A DNA stretch of 64,000 bases from Cycas panzhihuaensis (Eukaryota > Cycadophyta), in NCBI GenBank assembly GCA_023213395.1, contig CM041465.1, positions 113,715,741-113,779,740 of the forward strand, in the 5' to 3' direction. Positions 32,461 through 44,640 of the stretch are shown here, one piece after another (position 1 is the stretch's first letter; every line of letters starts with the position of its first letter). A program made the translations under genes and the position numbers. Under the pieces are notes generated by a model that saw only the letters and a program-made list of their open reading frames with translations, made no database searches and had not been told where the DNA came from.

Positions 32461-33475
32461 TCTAATGAGTAAGTTACTTGAAAGTCATGAGCCTCAAACC
32501 TTTGGTGAGGCTAATCAACATGAGTGCTGGCAAAAAGCCATGCAAGAGGAATATAAATCTATCATTAAAAATGACACTTGGGAACTTGTAGACTTACCAC
32601 CAAGGAAGAAAGCCATTGGAACCAAATGGGTTTATAAGACTAAGTTCCACTCTGATGGATCAATTGATAAATATAAAGCTCGTTTAGTTGCCAAAGGATA
32701 TGCCTAAAGAGAAGGCATAGACTATACTGAAACATTTGCCCCAGTTGCTAGGATGGAGTCAGTTCGCATGATAATAAGTTTAGCTGCCCAAATGGGTTGG
32801 CCTGTTTATCAAATGGATGTAAAAAGTGCTTTCTTGAATGGTTATATCCAAGAAGATATCTATGTCTCTCAACCCCTCGGTTTTGAAGTCAGGGGGGAAG
32901 AAAACAAAGTGTACAAGTTAAAGAAAGCATTATATGGTCTAAAACAAGCACCTAGGGCTTGGTATTCCCAGATAGACACATATCTTAAAGATCAAGGGTT
33001 TGAAAGATCTCAAGCAGATCCAAACCTATACACCAAAATTAAAGGAAATTCGATATTGATCGTAGGACTTTACGTAGACGACTTAATTTATACTGGAAAT
33101 GACTCCCAACTTTTAAGTCAATTTAAAGAAGCAATGTGTAAGGAATTTAAAATGACAGACTTAGGTCTTATGCACTACTTCCTAGGATTGGAAGTGTGGC
33201 AAGATAAACAAGGAATATTTATATCTCAACGTAAATATATATTAGACCTTTTACAAAGATTTAATATGATAAACTATAAACCATTATCAATACCAACAGA
33301 AATTGGAATTAAACTCTCTAAGACAGATGACTCAACTTCAGTTGATCCCACTCACTATAGACAACTGATTGGTAGCCTACTTTATTTAACCTCTACTCGA
33401 CCTGATATAACATATTCTGTAAGTGTTGTATCTAGATTTATGCAGGATCCAAAGACATCTCACTGGCATTGCTAA
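32461..33475 (+). pseudogene. Element E copia reverse transcriptase
   Basis: Two open blocks (32465-32707 and 32753-33475) separated by a TAA at 32705. Motifs in order: 'NDTWELVDLPPRKKAIGTKWV', 'YKARLVAKGY', 'ESVRMIISLAAQMGWPVYQMD', 'SAFLNGYIQEDIYVSQP', 'KALYGLKQAPRAWYSQID', 'GLYVDDLIYTG' with both catalytic Asp residues, 'MTDLGLMHYFLGLEV', 'RQLIGSLLYLTSTRPDI'. It is the best preserved RT in the window. The single stop before 'REGIDYTETFAPVAR' and the frame break at 33475 inactivate it. Confidence 0.95.
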
Positions 33476-34008
33476 AAGAATCCTCGAGATACCTTAAAGG
33501 GACTTGAGGACTTTGGATTATACTACAAACCTACATCGAGTTTGATTAGCGGTTATCTGATTGATTGATTTGGTGATATCGATGATAGAAAATCTACCTC
33601 GGGTTATGCATTTAGTATGGGATCAAAGGTGGTAGCTTGGAGTACAAAGAAACAAAATACCGCTTCCTTATCTATAGTCAAGCGAGAATATAAAGCCGCA
33701 GATGTTAGGAGCACGTGAATCAACTGGTTAAGAAGACTCTTACAGGATTTTCAAATTAAGCAAAGAAGGTCCCACTAAAATTTGGTGTGATAATCAGTGC
33801 TATTCAAATGACAAAAATCCGATTCCACGGCGAGAACAAAGCATATTGAAACTCAATACCACTTCATTCGGGAACTTGTACAAGCAGAAGAGATAGAGTT
33901 AACTTATTGTAGCACCGAAGATCAAACAGCGGATATTTTTACAAAGGCCTTGGAGAAAATCAAGTTTGAGAAATTCAGAGATGATTTAGGAGTCATACAC
34001 ATTGGGCT
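33476..34008 (+). pseudogene. Element E copia RNase H, frameshifted
   Basis: Pieces in several frames: 'DDRKSTSGYAFSMGSKVVAWST', then 'VKREYKAAD' (the catalytic Glu of AEY is still Glu), 'KIWCDNQCYSND' (Asp), and 'ADIFTKALEKIKFEKF' at the C-terminus. It is more decayed than the RT next to it. Confidence 0.87.
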
Positions 34009-34020
34009 TATGGGGGAGAA
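34009..34020 (+). other. Polypurine tract of element E
   Basis: TATGGGGGAGAA, directly before the 3' LTR. Confidence 0.88.
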
Positions 34021-34352
34021 TGTTGGGAATAATCCCAATGTATGTGCACTAGAGCGCTTAGGGCCCCTCAAAGCCACATTTGAGGGCCCCTAGGCACCTT
34101 GAGCCTTTCATAGGCCTTGACCGACCACTCATGTGAGATACGTATCACCGTTATTTATTTTTAATATTTTTTCAAACTAACCTTAATTGTTGTGCAGCTA
34201 GGGTGATGGCACCCGACGCCTCCCTGAATTCTCTATTTAAGGGTTGGGAATACCTCCCTGGTGTTTATTAATACCGCCACTCTATTGGAAATTGCCGTTG
34301 TACTCAAGATGAGAACGTCGTGATGTCCTGCTCTGCTCCTCCGGCTCCATCA
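34021..34352 (+). repeat. 3' LTR of element E
   Basis: 332 bp, paired with 25781-26115. Confidence 0.94.
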
Positions 34353-36120
34353 AAATATTATTAGTATTTCTTAGAATTAGAAACATAGATATAACTTTTA
34401 TCCTTATTAGTAGTCATAACAGTGTTTAAATTTTGAATTTCATAATATTCCATGCAATGTTTAGTTCATGTTATTAACTTATAATTATTGATAAATAGTT
34501 TCTTGAACTTAGTTTTTTGGAATAGGAGGTGAGAGAATCTCGATTGAGACATAATAGTAAGAGTTACCCTCATAATGTGAGATAAGGAGAGGTATGATAT
34601 GTTGCTTGAGAGATTAACTAATAATAATTATTGTGGGTTATCCATAAAAGCAAGCTTCTAACTATTGAGGAATCAAATTAAAGATGCCTTTTAAATTTGA
34701 AATCCATTTTTTATATATGGTATGAGGTGTAGAATAATTTTCACATGTTACCTTATCATAATGAATTTGATAAACTATATGATATGTCATGTTCTTAGAG
34801 TTTACCAGTTTAAGTAGATAATTAAGATAGTTTAGTTGTTAAAGAAACATACAAGGGATATATGTAAAGACCCAACCAAAAATTGATTTCTTATTTATCT
34901 TAGTTAGGTTATTTCTTAACTATATATATAAAGTTTGTTCCCTTCAAAGATTTATTCATTGTATATAAGGTAAAAGCCTATTTCACTTTCCACCAAGTAT
35001 GAGGATGTACCATTTATAGTTTATTAGATTAGTTAATATGTTTTTGATGGGTTTGTGTTACATTAAGATATAGGGTACATGTCTTTTTTTATATTATTTG
35101 TTAATTGCATAATATGAAAGTAGCCAAATTTCTCATGTGTACAATATATACAGGGGAGCACATGACATGAATGAACAAAAAATATGGAAAAACCATTATA
35201 AAGGAAGGGTTATCAAAAATTTAAAAATTCATAACTTTTTTAAAGTAAATTTTTTTATTATCTAAGTTATGTTTTATAAAAAATAAGTTTACCTACTTTA
35301 AAATGAAATCTTTATCTTTAGAACAACCAGTGGAAGTCTTAAAATGAACACTAGATGAGAAAGATATAGATGTTAGAAGTTGTAAGGATTTATTTTCTCT
35401 TAGAGTGATGAAATATTAAAGGATCAAAGTATTGTAGAGCATTTTTCTCTAAATTGGTGAGACTTGGTGATGAGAAGTATACGTCTTATTGTAGATTATC
35501 TTGATACCTTTGAAATAAGATCTAAAAGTCCTAAAATAGACACTAGACAAAAATGTTATCAAAAATAAAATTTGCATGTTTTAAATTGCACTAGTTATAA
35601 TTTTAGAAAAACTCATCAAGGTGATAACTTCGAAGGGATGAAACATTATATTAAATTATTTATTATCCTTAAATAATTATTCCATTATGAAGGGCATGTC
35701 AAGAGCTCTCCAATTGTGGTAGAACTCAAAAATCAAGTATTGTATAAGAAAACTATAGTCATTTAAAGCTACTCTCTTTCTTGGTGAGACCTTCATGTTT
35801 ATACTTTTAATGTCAAGAACTTTTCTATCATATGTTTCAAGCTAAATATTCTTTATGATTATGTCAACCTTATTGAAAGGATTGAAGCCTTTAAGAGAAA
35901 ATAACACTTAACTAAAATATCCATAACTCCCTTAATACTTAACACTTTCTTATATACCACTTATCATCAAATAACTCTATGAAAGTATTATCTATTTATA
36001 TAAAGAGATTTTATACTTAGAATATATTTAAGGTGATATTTTTACTGTTTATTATTAAATACACTTAGTTAAGTGAAACATTATACTTAGGAAACCTTCT
36101 ATATTTTTCTTGATGTCTCA
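34353..36120. repeat. Gypsy-associated repeat R, copy 2, right part
   Basis: Continues from 25780. 'GGTATGATATGTTGCTTGAGAG' (about 34591) and the TATA-bearing block near 34920-34990 also appear at about 52013 and, in diverged form, 52335-52400. The part after 35140 matches 41480-42480. Noncoding. Confidence 0.65.
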
Positions 36121-36149
36121 TATATTTAAAAATATATTTTAACGACTAT

Positions 36150-36226
36150 GCACACACAACACACACACATATATATACATACACACATGCATACAAACAT
36201 ACACACACACATGCACATACATACAC

Positions 36227-36262
<36 letters not shown>
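36150..36262. repeat. Compound (AC)n/(AT)n microsatellite
   Basis: Runs of ACACAC and ATACAC followed by (AT) repeats. It sits exactly where the 5' end of element F is lost. Confidence 0.93.
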
Positions 36263-36263
<1 letters not shown>

Positions 36264-36299
36264 AACCTATAACATGAGAGTTTGAAAAGAAGAAAACTA

Positions 36300-37060
36300 A
36301 TTAATGTGTTGCTCTTATAATGAAATTATTAAATGTAAAAGTAGATGATGAGAGTAACATTAGTGTTTTCTTAAATAAGATCACTAATTTGAGAAATAGG
36401 TTAGATGAATTGAAATCAAACTCAATAGATGATGCTTTCTTTTTTGCCATTGTTATGTCAAATTTATCGAATGTATTTAGAACCTTCCAAATTATTTATG
36501 GTAATGATGAAGCTATAGAAGGTGAATCACTTGAGTCCCTAAAAAGCATAATTCTAGCAGAAGATGCCAAGTTGAAGCATTGTGGGATGCTTGTTGGGTC
36601 TAGTTCAAATCAAGATATGGTCATGAAGACTCAAAGGAAGGATGTGGTCCAAGAAGGTAAGTCTATACAAAAAATAGGTGAGACTTCTTAAGAGAAGATG
36701 AAGTTCATGTGTAAATGTAGTTAGTTCAAGAAAGATGGCCATAGGGAAAGGAATTGTTAGTTCAAGAGATGGGATAAGCATAAGAGAAACCAAGATAATA
36801 ATAGAAATAGTGTAATCACACATTATTATAGGGATTCAACATTGATATCTAAGTCAAATAATAAATTCTATTAGATCCTAGACTCAGGTGGTCAAAAATA
36901 CATCACCTACCAAAAGTAAAACTTTGATACATGGATGTAGGTATAAGTGATGCTAGTATGATTCTTATAAATACTCATGTTTTGCATGTAGAAGGTATTG
37001 AATCCATCTCATTTGTAAGTGGTAAGTTTAATGGTGTTTATTACGTGCCTAAGATAAAGC
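36300..37060 (+). pseudogene. Element F gag C-terminal half, zinc knuckle and protease remnant
   Basis: A 123-codon open block (36320-36691) reads as UBN2-type gag: 'VFLNKITNLRNRLDEL', 'VMSNLSNVFRTFQ', 'SLESLKSIILAEDAKLK'. A decayed zinc knuckle follows ('CKCS*FKKDGHRERNC', 36700-36760), then 'ILDSGGQKYIT', a protease active site with the alanine/cysteine position changed (36876-36905). Confidence 0.85.
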
Positions 37061-38380
37061 TAAATATTCTTTTAGCTTAGAAAATTTGTAAGTATGGTAT
37101 GGAAATTAAGTTCTACCAAAATAGATCCATAGTTAATGGTCCTAAGAAAACTTTTCTAGTGTTGCTACTAAAAGTGTGCAAGATAGCTTTTGGGCATTTG
37201 AGAAATTTAGAGCCCAATAAGATTCTTATGATTTTGTTGCTAATGCTAATAATATGAGTAAGGTATGGCATGAATAGTTGGGTCATCTTAACTATAGAAG
37301 CATCAAACTAATGAATAGATTAAAGATGGTGGTAGGGTTTCCTCATGTCTAATGTTTAGAGGGTATTTATGAGGGATGCATGTATGAAAAGCACCAATAT
37401 TATACTTTTGATAAACATAATACATGGAGGGCAAAAGAGAAGTTAGAACTTGTCCATACAAATTTGATAGGTCCATTACCTAATCCTTCTATTTTTTGTT
37501 CTTATTTTATGCTTTTCTTTATAGACAATTTCAATAGAAAAGCATGGGCATTATTTTTGAAGAATAAGTATAAGGCATTTAATAGATTTTATGAATGGAA
37601 AGCTTATGTTAAGAATTAATGTGATAAGAAAATAAAGATTTTTAAGGAGTGATAGTAGAAAGGAGTATGACAGTAATGCATTATTTCAATTATGCCTTAC
37701 TCATGGTATTAAACGGGAGTTGATTGTACTATATGTCCCATAACAAAATGGTATAACTAAAAGAAAAAATTATATCATTATAGAGATGGTGAGGTATATG
37801 GTACATGGTAAGAATCTATCTCCCAAGTTTTGGGTAGAAGCTATTGCAACAACCATTTACATTTTGAATGAGGTCCATACTAAGGCTATTTGTGGCATAA
37901 CCCTCAAAGAATGTTAGACCAAATTGCCTATACACACATCCTAGATGCAAATCAAAAGAAGTTGGCTAATAAGAGTTTGAAGTGCATTTTTGTGGGGGTA
38001 CTCTCAAGAGAGTAAGGCTTATAGACATTGAGCTACATAGGGGAAGAAAAATTTAATTTATCAAGATGTTATATTTGATGAGTCTTTGATGTATCATACT
38101 AATGGGTCATTTGAAGATATGTTTTATCCTCTACTTCTACCATTTTCTAGTCGTGGTTCAACTACTATAAAGGTACATGAGCCTAACATTTAGGTTAAGA
38201 TAGAAGCAGGACCTAGTGGAAGTAATAATGAGGAGCCATTACATGAAGAAGTATAATCTACACCTTATGTTCTATTATGGATGAGAAGGATTATTAAGGA
38301 CTTTGATATAATAGTTGAGGATCTAGAGAATAGCAAAGGAATGAAGAGTCAGCATGCTTATTAGGCTTTAATGATGGACA
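37061..38380 (+). pseudogene. Element F pre-integrase domain and integrase
   Basis: 'WHE*LGHLNYRSIKLMNRL' (37268-37325) and 'YEGCMYEK' mark the pre-integrase domain. The integrase core at 37437-37960 reads 'LELVHTNLIGPLP', 'FFIDNFNRKAWALFLKNKYKAF' (catalytic Asp changed context), a decayed 'SD..KEY' and 'QNGITKRKN'. 'LKCIFVG' near 37978 marks the C-terminal part. The undisturbed 'GPLPNP' at about 37465-37485 is the intact form of the site where A2 is inserted in F2. Confidence 0.83.
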
Positions 38381-39968
38381 CTAATGATTCGAGCGATCCC
38401 ATTTTCTTTGAGGAAGTAAAGAAGATCTATGATACAAAGCTACAATAGAGGAGGAATATAGTTCACTCATGAAGAATGATACATGGAATTTTCTTCCTTT
38501 ACCTCCCTCCAAAAGCTTAGTCAGTGGGTCTATATGACAAAGTATTGCTCCAATGGAGAAGTAGATAAATATGAAACAAGATTTACTACATAGGGTTTTA
38601 AATAGACAAAAGGAATCAATTGTGAGGAGATGTTTGTGCTAGTCTCTAAAATGTCAACAGTTTAATTGATCCTTACTTTGGCAGTTATATTTGGTTAGGA
38701 GTTACATCAAATAGACATAAAGTCAACAATCCTTAAGAGAGACTTAAAAGAGGAGATATCTATGGCCCAACATCCTAGTTTTGTGAATGAAGGTTAGGAG
38801 CATCTAATGTGCCACTTGACAAAATCTCTCTATGGTCTAAAACAAGCAACATGTGTTTGGTATAAAAAGATTGATGTTAGATTCAAGGAAGATAGTTTTG
38901 TAACAATAGAATTAAAACCAAGTTTTTATATTCAAAAGCATGGAACTATAATAGTTATTACGATATTGTATGTTGATGATCTTATTATTACAAGTACTTA
39001 TAAAAAGACTAAAATAGCTACAAAGACTTGTTTATATCATACTTTTGATATGATAGATCTTGGATATTTTCAATACTTAGGCATCAAGATTACGTAGATG
39101 GATGATCACATCATAATGTTGTAATCAAGGTATGTTCAATCCCTACTTGAGAGATTCAAGATGAAGGATTACAAATCAATGAAGACACTATGCGTGGAGG
39201 GCATAAATCTTTTAAAAAACATGTATAAGCTAGTTGTACATGGGATATTATATCGACAATTAGTAGGGAGTTTGATTTACCTAAATTGTATTAGGCCTGA
39301 TATTCCTTATGCTATTAGATTAGTATCTCATTATAAGAAGAAACTCTGAGAGCCACATTTATATATAGTGAAGAGGATTTTAAAGTATGTTAAGTGTACA
39401 CTTAAACTTGGCCTTGAATACCTTCATAGTATAGAGGCAAAATTACATGGGTATATAGATGTTGATTGGGATAGAGATGCAAAAGATAAGAAATCAACTG
39501 CAGGTTATATTTTTAGTATTCGTAATGGTTTTATCTCATGGAAATGCATAAATTAATCCATTGTGGCTTTGTCTTCTACAAAGGTTGAGTATCAAGGATT
39601 AAATATTGGGGTAGGGTAAGATATATGGTTATAGGGACTTTTAGAGATTCTTGGAGCATCATCTAGCACACTTGTTACACATATTAATAATTAGAGTATT
39701 ATATGACATTTAAAGAATCTAGAGTTTCACTCATGTATGAAGTATATCGAGATTTAACACCATTACATCCATGAGCTAATCAGATCAGGGAAGATATTAG
39801 TTGATTTTTATCCAAGTGAAGAGCAACTTGCAGATATGTTTACCAAAGATCACTTCATCAAGATTCATGTAAATTTAGGTTTTAGTAAGCTTACCCTTAA
39901 GGAGGGATCTATCAACACTGATAAAGAGAAAGGTTAGATCAACCCTTAGAAAGACTTGAAGACCCTAC
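38381..39968 (+). pseudogene. Element F reverse transcriptase and RNase H
   Basis: RT pieces: 'KNDTWNFLPLPPSKSL' (38470-38520), 'ELHQIDIKSTIL' (38700-38735), then open 38807-39097 with 'LTKSLYGLKQATCVWYKKID', 'ILYVDDLIITS' (both Asp), 'FDMIDLGYFQYLGI'. RNase H at 39161-39860: 'QLVGSLIYLNCIRPDI', 'YIDVDWDRDAKDKKSTAGYIFSI', 'ISWKC', 'STKVEYQ', 'LADMFTKDHF'. Numerous stops. Confidence 0.88.
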
Positions 39969-39986
39969 ATTTACCTTATGGGGGGT

Positions 39987-40285
39987 TGTTAAATTGGTAT
40001 TACATAAATAATATAATTATGATGATAGTTTGCATGAACCTATATTTTATATTTATGATATTATTTGGGCTGACAAATGTAATTAAATATTTGAATATTT
40101 GAGACACTTACAAATCTATAAATAAAGATTCAAAGTCCATTTATATTTACACAATTCTATATCAATGTAATCTATGTTTAGTGGTCAGTCTTCACTACAA
40201 AGTTTCTAAAATAATTTCTTCTATATACTTATTTATTTTTACTTGTTCTATACATAAGTGATCTGCTTGTTCAATATTTCTAACA
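39987..40285 (+). repeat. 3' LTR of element F
   Basis: 299 bp, TGTTAAATTGG to ATTTCTAACA. TATA-like 'CTATAAATAAAG' near 40116, followed by 'TTCAAAGTCCATTTATA'. It matches the F2 5' LTR at 56837-57126, and its promoter block matches the D LTRs in reverse. Confidence 0.88.
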
Positions 40286-42560
40286 TGCACAATACATATG
40301 AGGGAGTACATAACATTGATGGGAAAAGAAATATGGGGATATCACTATAAGTCAAGGATCATTATAAATCAAAATATTGATGACTTCACACTAACTATAA
40401 AATCTTGTTAGTCAAAATAAGAACCATTCACTGAGAGTCCTCATTAAGTTATTTGATGGTTTGTTGAGGCTTAAGCCAAATGAGCATCTTTTTATTAAGG
40501 AAGCTCTAAAGCATGATTTTTTCAATGGAAAATTAATGTAGATGATAGGTACATAGTAATCTTTATTAATCACTTATGCTTTTGTACCTAATGTGTCATG
40601 TACACTATGTTGTTAATATTACAAATTCATAAATCCAAGGAAGGAAAATCTCATTTATGCTTTATATTTTCCTATTCAATTTTATATGTTATCTATCTTG
40701 GTTCATATATATTTAAGTGCTTTATATATTAGATTATTGTTTCTTTAGGTAGTCATAGTTATAACCCATTAGTCTATATTTTCATTATCTTCTCCACTTC
40801 CCATTGAGTTTTTCTGTGTTTTCATTCCTAACTCTCTTGACACCTCAAAAATCCTATTCATTATGATTAAAAAATGATTTATACATAGGTAACATTGATA
40901 AGATCTTTGACATCACATACATGGGTTTTTAAGTTCTACTTTCCTATTTCTCGTTGCCCATCAACTATGAATTAATATCAAAGAAGCAATTAGCAGTCAT
41001 GCTTAGTGTCTTCACCTCGGACCATTTCCATTCAAAGTAATTTTTTTAGTACAAAGAGTTGACCATATGAGAAAGAAGGGGAAGAAATGGGAGAAGTAAA
41101 AGAAAAACTCACACAATAAAAAACAATTAAATTTACAAGATTTTAATACTAATATGTTATAAATATTTTAATTTTTATTTGTTAAAAAGAACTTTTATTT
41201 ATTTATATGATTGGTTTTGGGTAAATTATTTTCATTAAGGTGGTTTTCCTTTTCTATTTTCCCATTTTAGAGTAGTAGCATTCAATTATAAAATTTAAAT
41301 CTTTTTAACCATTAATTTTCCTATTTAATTAAAATTACTGAATTTCCATTCCATAATTAAGAGTGCATAAATATCTTACTTAGAAATTAATTTAATAATA
41401 ATTGCATTAATTAGGATACAAGGTATATGTCTCTTTCTATATTATTTATTACTTACATAATATGAAAATATCTAAATTTCTTAGAGGCCTTAAAATATAC
41501 AATCCATATACAAGGAGCATTTTATCAACATGAAGCTTGAGTAAAAAGATAGAAAAACTATTATAATTAAATGGTCATTATAAATCAAAATATTTATAAC
41601 TTTTTTAGAGCAATATATTTTACTATTTAATTAAATATATATGAACATCTACTTCATGAGCTTGGATTGAGGAATCAAAGTGATAAGTAACTAATTAAGT
41701 GAGGAAATGTTATAGGATAGTCCTAAAATTATTACTAGATGAGAAAGATATAAAAATTAGAAATTTCAAGGATTTTATTTTCTCTTACAGTGATAAACAA
41801 GTGAAGGAGAAAAGTATTATAGAGTATTTTCTCTAAATTAGTGATATCTACCCTGAATTGATATGTGTTATTATATATTATTTTAATACCTTTAAAATAA
41901 GAGCTAGAAGTCCTAAAACAAACACTAGAAAAAATTGTTATTGAAAATCAAATTTGTAGGTTTTTAGCCTCACTAATTACAAATTTGGAAAAACTCATGA
42001 GGGTGATAACTTCAAAGAGATAAATCATGATATCAATATATTTCTCATCCTTGAATAGCTATTCCATTATAAATGTTATATCAAGAGCTTTCCAATAGTG
42101 ATAGAACTCAAAAATTAAAATATTATATGAGAAAATTATTATTACTTTTAGCTAGTCTCTTTCTTGTCAAACATTCATGTTCATTCCTTTCATGTCAAGA
42201 GATTTTTAGTTAAACTTCCCTGATAACTATGTTAACCTTGCCAAAAGGATTGAAGCCTTTAAGATAAAATAACACTTCATTAAAATAGTAGTTAGTTCCT
42301 TAATACTTAACCCATTTTCATGTTCAACCTATTATTTCTTAACTCTCTAAAAGGATTATCTATTTATATAAAGAGATTTTATACCTAGAATATATTTAAG
42401 GTGACAATTTTACTATTTACCATTAAATATACTTAGTCAAGTGAAAATTTATACCTAGGAAAGATTATGTAGTTTCCTTAATGTCTCACATGATTGAATA
42501 TAAATTTCAATAGTTTTCATTATATGGGAGCCATTATTCAAGAGGGTGTATGTGTGTGTA
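40286..42560. repeat. Gypsy-associated repeat R, further partial copies
   Basis: Two successive blocks. 40286-41390 matches about 23705-24780 ('GCA.AATACATATGAGGGA', 'CAAGGATCATTA'). 41391-42560 matches about 35060-36120 ('ATTAGGATACAAGGTATATGTC', 'TTTATAACTTTTTTA'). No coding potential. The right end grades into the leader-like sequence of G1. Confidence 0.6.
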
Positions 42561-43377
42561 TATAGATGAACCTATAAGATTTACCCATTTACCCAAAATT
42601 TTAAAAAGTATGGTATGGTAGTATGAAACATTATTAACTAATGTTCATAATTTCACTCATAACTTTCTTGCTTTCCAATGAAGTTCCCAATAGGTAAGGA
42701 CCACTAGGAAATCACTATGTGAAGATACTTTTTCGAGATAGATTTGAAGGTAGTGGATTTTGGTTTAAAATTAATAACTATGAATACTATTATAGGTATC
42801 CTAGTTTATATCATTGTATGCATTCCCCCTAAGAAGGTAAAGAGTTTAAATAACTCAATGAGAGAGATTAGGAGTGTTAGAGGATTTTTGAAGTAAAGAA
42901 GATGGACAAAAGGAAGGGCCAATAATAGATGACTTAAACATAGAATTAGAGTCTAAATTCCAAATAGATGATAAAGAGAGATGGCCAAAGCTAATAGAGT
43001 AGGTGACATAATGAGGCAATCCAATGAGATTGGTCTACTAATAAACTATATGTAGCATGGATTCTCTTAATTATATCTTAAGAGACACATAAAGTGTGGA
43101 TTAATAAAATATTTCAATAACAACTACTTATCAGTTATATTTCTAAACAAGATATTTATGAAGTGAAATGCTTAAGGATTATGTCAAGAGTTAGATAGGA
43201 ATATTCTAGCATTCATACTATTTACTCTAACTTGGGGGTAACTTCATTCTTAAGATTTGGAAAGGTTAAGTGGTGAATCTATCTAGGAATCTGGTTTGAT
43301 TCTTTCTTTTATTCAAACACTTATAGAATAACTTATTAAGGAATATAATACTTTAGATTATTATATATTTTCATTAC
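42561..43377 (+). other. Leader-like sequence of gypsy copy G1, left of element D
   Basis: Noncoding. The part after about 42985 is similar to 52455-52860, where it runs on without interruption into the sequence that here resumes at 47546. ATTAC at 43373-43377 is the TSD of element D. Confidence 0.65.
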
Positions 43378-43713
43378 TATTAGAAAGCACCAAATATGTA
43401 AATAGGATATTAGAAACATTTATGTACATAATAGACTCAAATATAACAAGCACATGGGACAAATAAATTTGATATGGGAACCCTTTTGGGAAAAACCTAC
43501 CATACAATATATTATCAAAATTTTGACAAATTTGAATGCTTCAATATAATAGACTTTGATCTATATTTATAGATTGTAAGTGCCTCAAATAATTATATTT
43601 GGGTTTACATTTATCAACTCATAATATCACAATATAATATTATATCAATATATTTGCACATTATTTCACCATAATTACATTAGTTGGTAATTGGTTATAA
43701 TACCACTTTAACA
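43378..43713 (-). repeat. 3' LTR of element D
   Basis: 336 bp, paired with 47210-47545. Its + strand start has decayed from TGTTAG to TATTAG. Confidence 0.87.
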
Positions 43714-44640
43714 TCCCCTCTTAATGTAAATGTAGGGTCATGAAGTCTTCCTAGGGATTTGCTTATCTCTTTATCCTTATTGATAGATTCCCCATCAAGG
43801 ATAACCTCATTGAATTTTAAATCTATATGAACATTGATAAAGTAATCTTTAGTGAGAGCTTAGTGCATAGTCCTCAAGTTGATCTTCACTTAGATAAAAC
43901 ATAACCTGTATCTTCCTTGATTTAATTTACTCTTGGATATAATGATGTTATACCTCATATATGCATAATTCTTTGGAAATATCTTCAATAGTCCCTACAA
44001 CCATATAACTCCTTTCACACCAACACTTAGTCCATATAACTCAACCTTTTTCCTTTACTAAAGTAAGAGGTTAGGCCACTTAAGCCATGAGTATCTCCTC
44101 TTCAAGTCTCCATTAAGGAATGTTGACCTAATGTGACTCCTAATTATAAGTACATGCCAAAGTAAGGATCATTTAGATTGATAACATCATAGAGACTAGT
44201 GAAAAAGTCTTATCATAACTGATTACTTCTTCCTATAATCCTGTGTAATGAGTTTTGCTAATATAAAAATCAACTAGGTTCTTTGAGAGAGGAAAGAAAC
44301 ACAAATCTCACATATATCACTCTTCCAATGTAGCTCTTCATTATGAATCTCTTCTTATTAGAATTGTTAGTGTCTATCACAAGCTTAGCTATCATATTGA
44401 TCCTTGTTCTTCAATCATCCTTTAGGCCTTCAACTATCATATTATAATCCTCAATGGTCCTCCCAGTCCATAATAGAACATGGGGTTGTAGTGCATATTA
44501 CTACATACAATGGCTCATCATCAACCCTTCCACTAGGTCCTACTTTCATCTTAAACATAATGTTAGGTACACAAACCTCTATACATGTTAAACCATAGGT
44601 CAAAAAGGGAAGAAATAAAGGATAAAACATATTTTTATAT
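43714..44640 (-). pseudogene. Element D pol scraps
   Basis: Minus-strand similarity to the 3' end of element F: the stretch that in F runs from 'PSEEQLADMFTKDHF' through RNase H to the PPT is recognisable at about 43720-43910. An RT fragment ('CT.LGVT', then a decayed 'STFLNGDL' segment) lies near 44085-44190. Between and beyond them the sequence is too decayed to place, and no catalytic motif is intact. Confidence 0.55.

Larger units (their letters stand above)
25781..34352 (+). mobile_element. Copia LTR retrotransposon E
   Basis: An 8.6-kb element with the most similar LTR pair in the window: 25781-26115 and 34021-34352, about 95% identical by eye, with several of the differences being C/T or G/A changes. 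A perfect PBS lies at 26118-26130 and a PPT ends at 34020. The TSD is imperfect in an A-rich site (AAAAA before, AAATA after). The 3.7-kb leader (26131-29797) is far longer than usual and contains a CpG-rich block and a structured block. Gag and pol follow in copia order with about eight stops or frameshifts, so this copy is defective although youngest. Confidence 0.95.
36280..40285 (+). mobile_element. Copia element F, 5'-truncated
   Basis: Retains most of gag, pol and the 3' LTR (39987-40285) but lacks the 5' LTR and leader; homology to F2 begins in gag, just after the microsatellite. PPT TATGGGGGG abuts the LTR. Codons are heavily decayed. Truncation at a microsatellite suggests a deletion or replication slippage event after insertion, because LTR elements do not normally insert 5'-truncated. 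Confidence 0.87.

Noticed and set aside
36150-36262. CRISPR-like or satellite array
   Set aside because: Plain dinucleotide microsatellite without spacers or longer repeat units.
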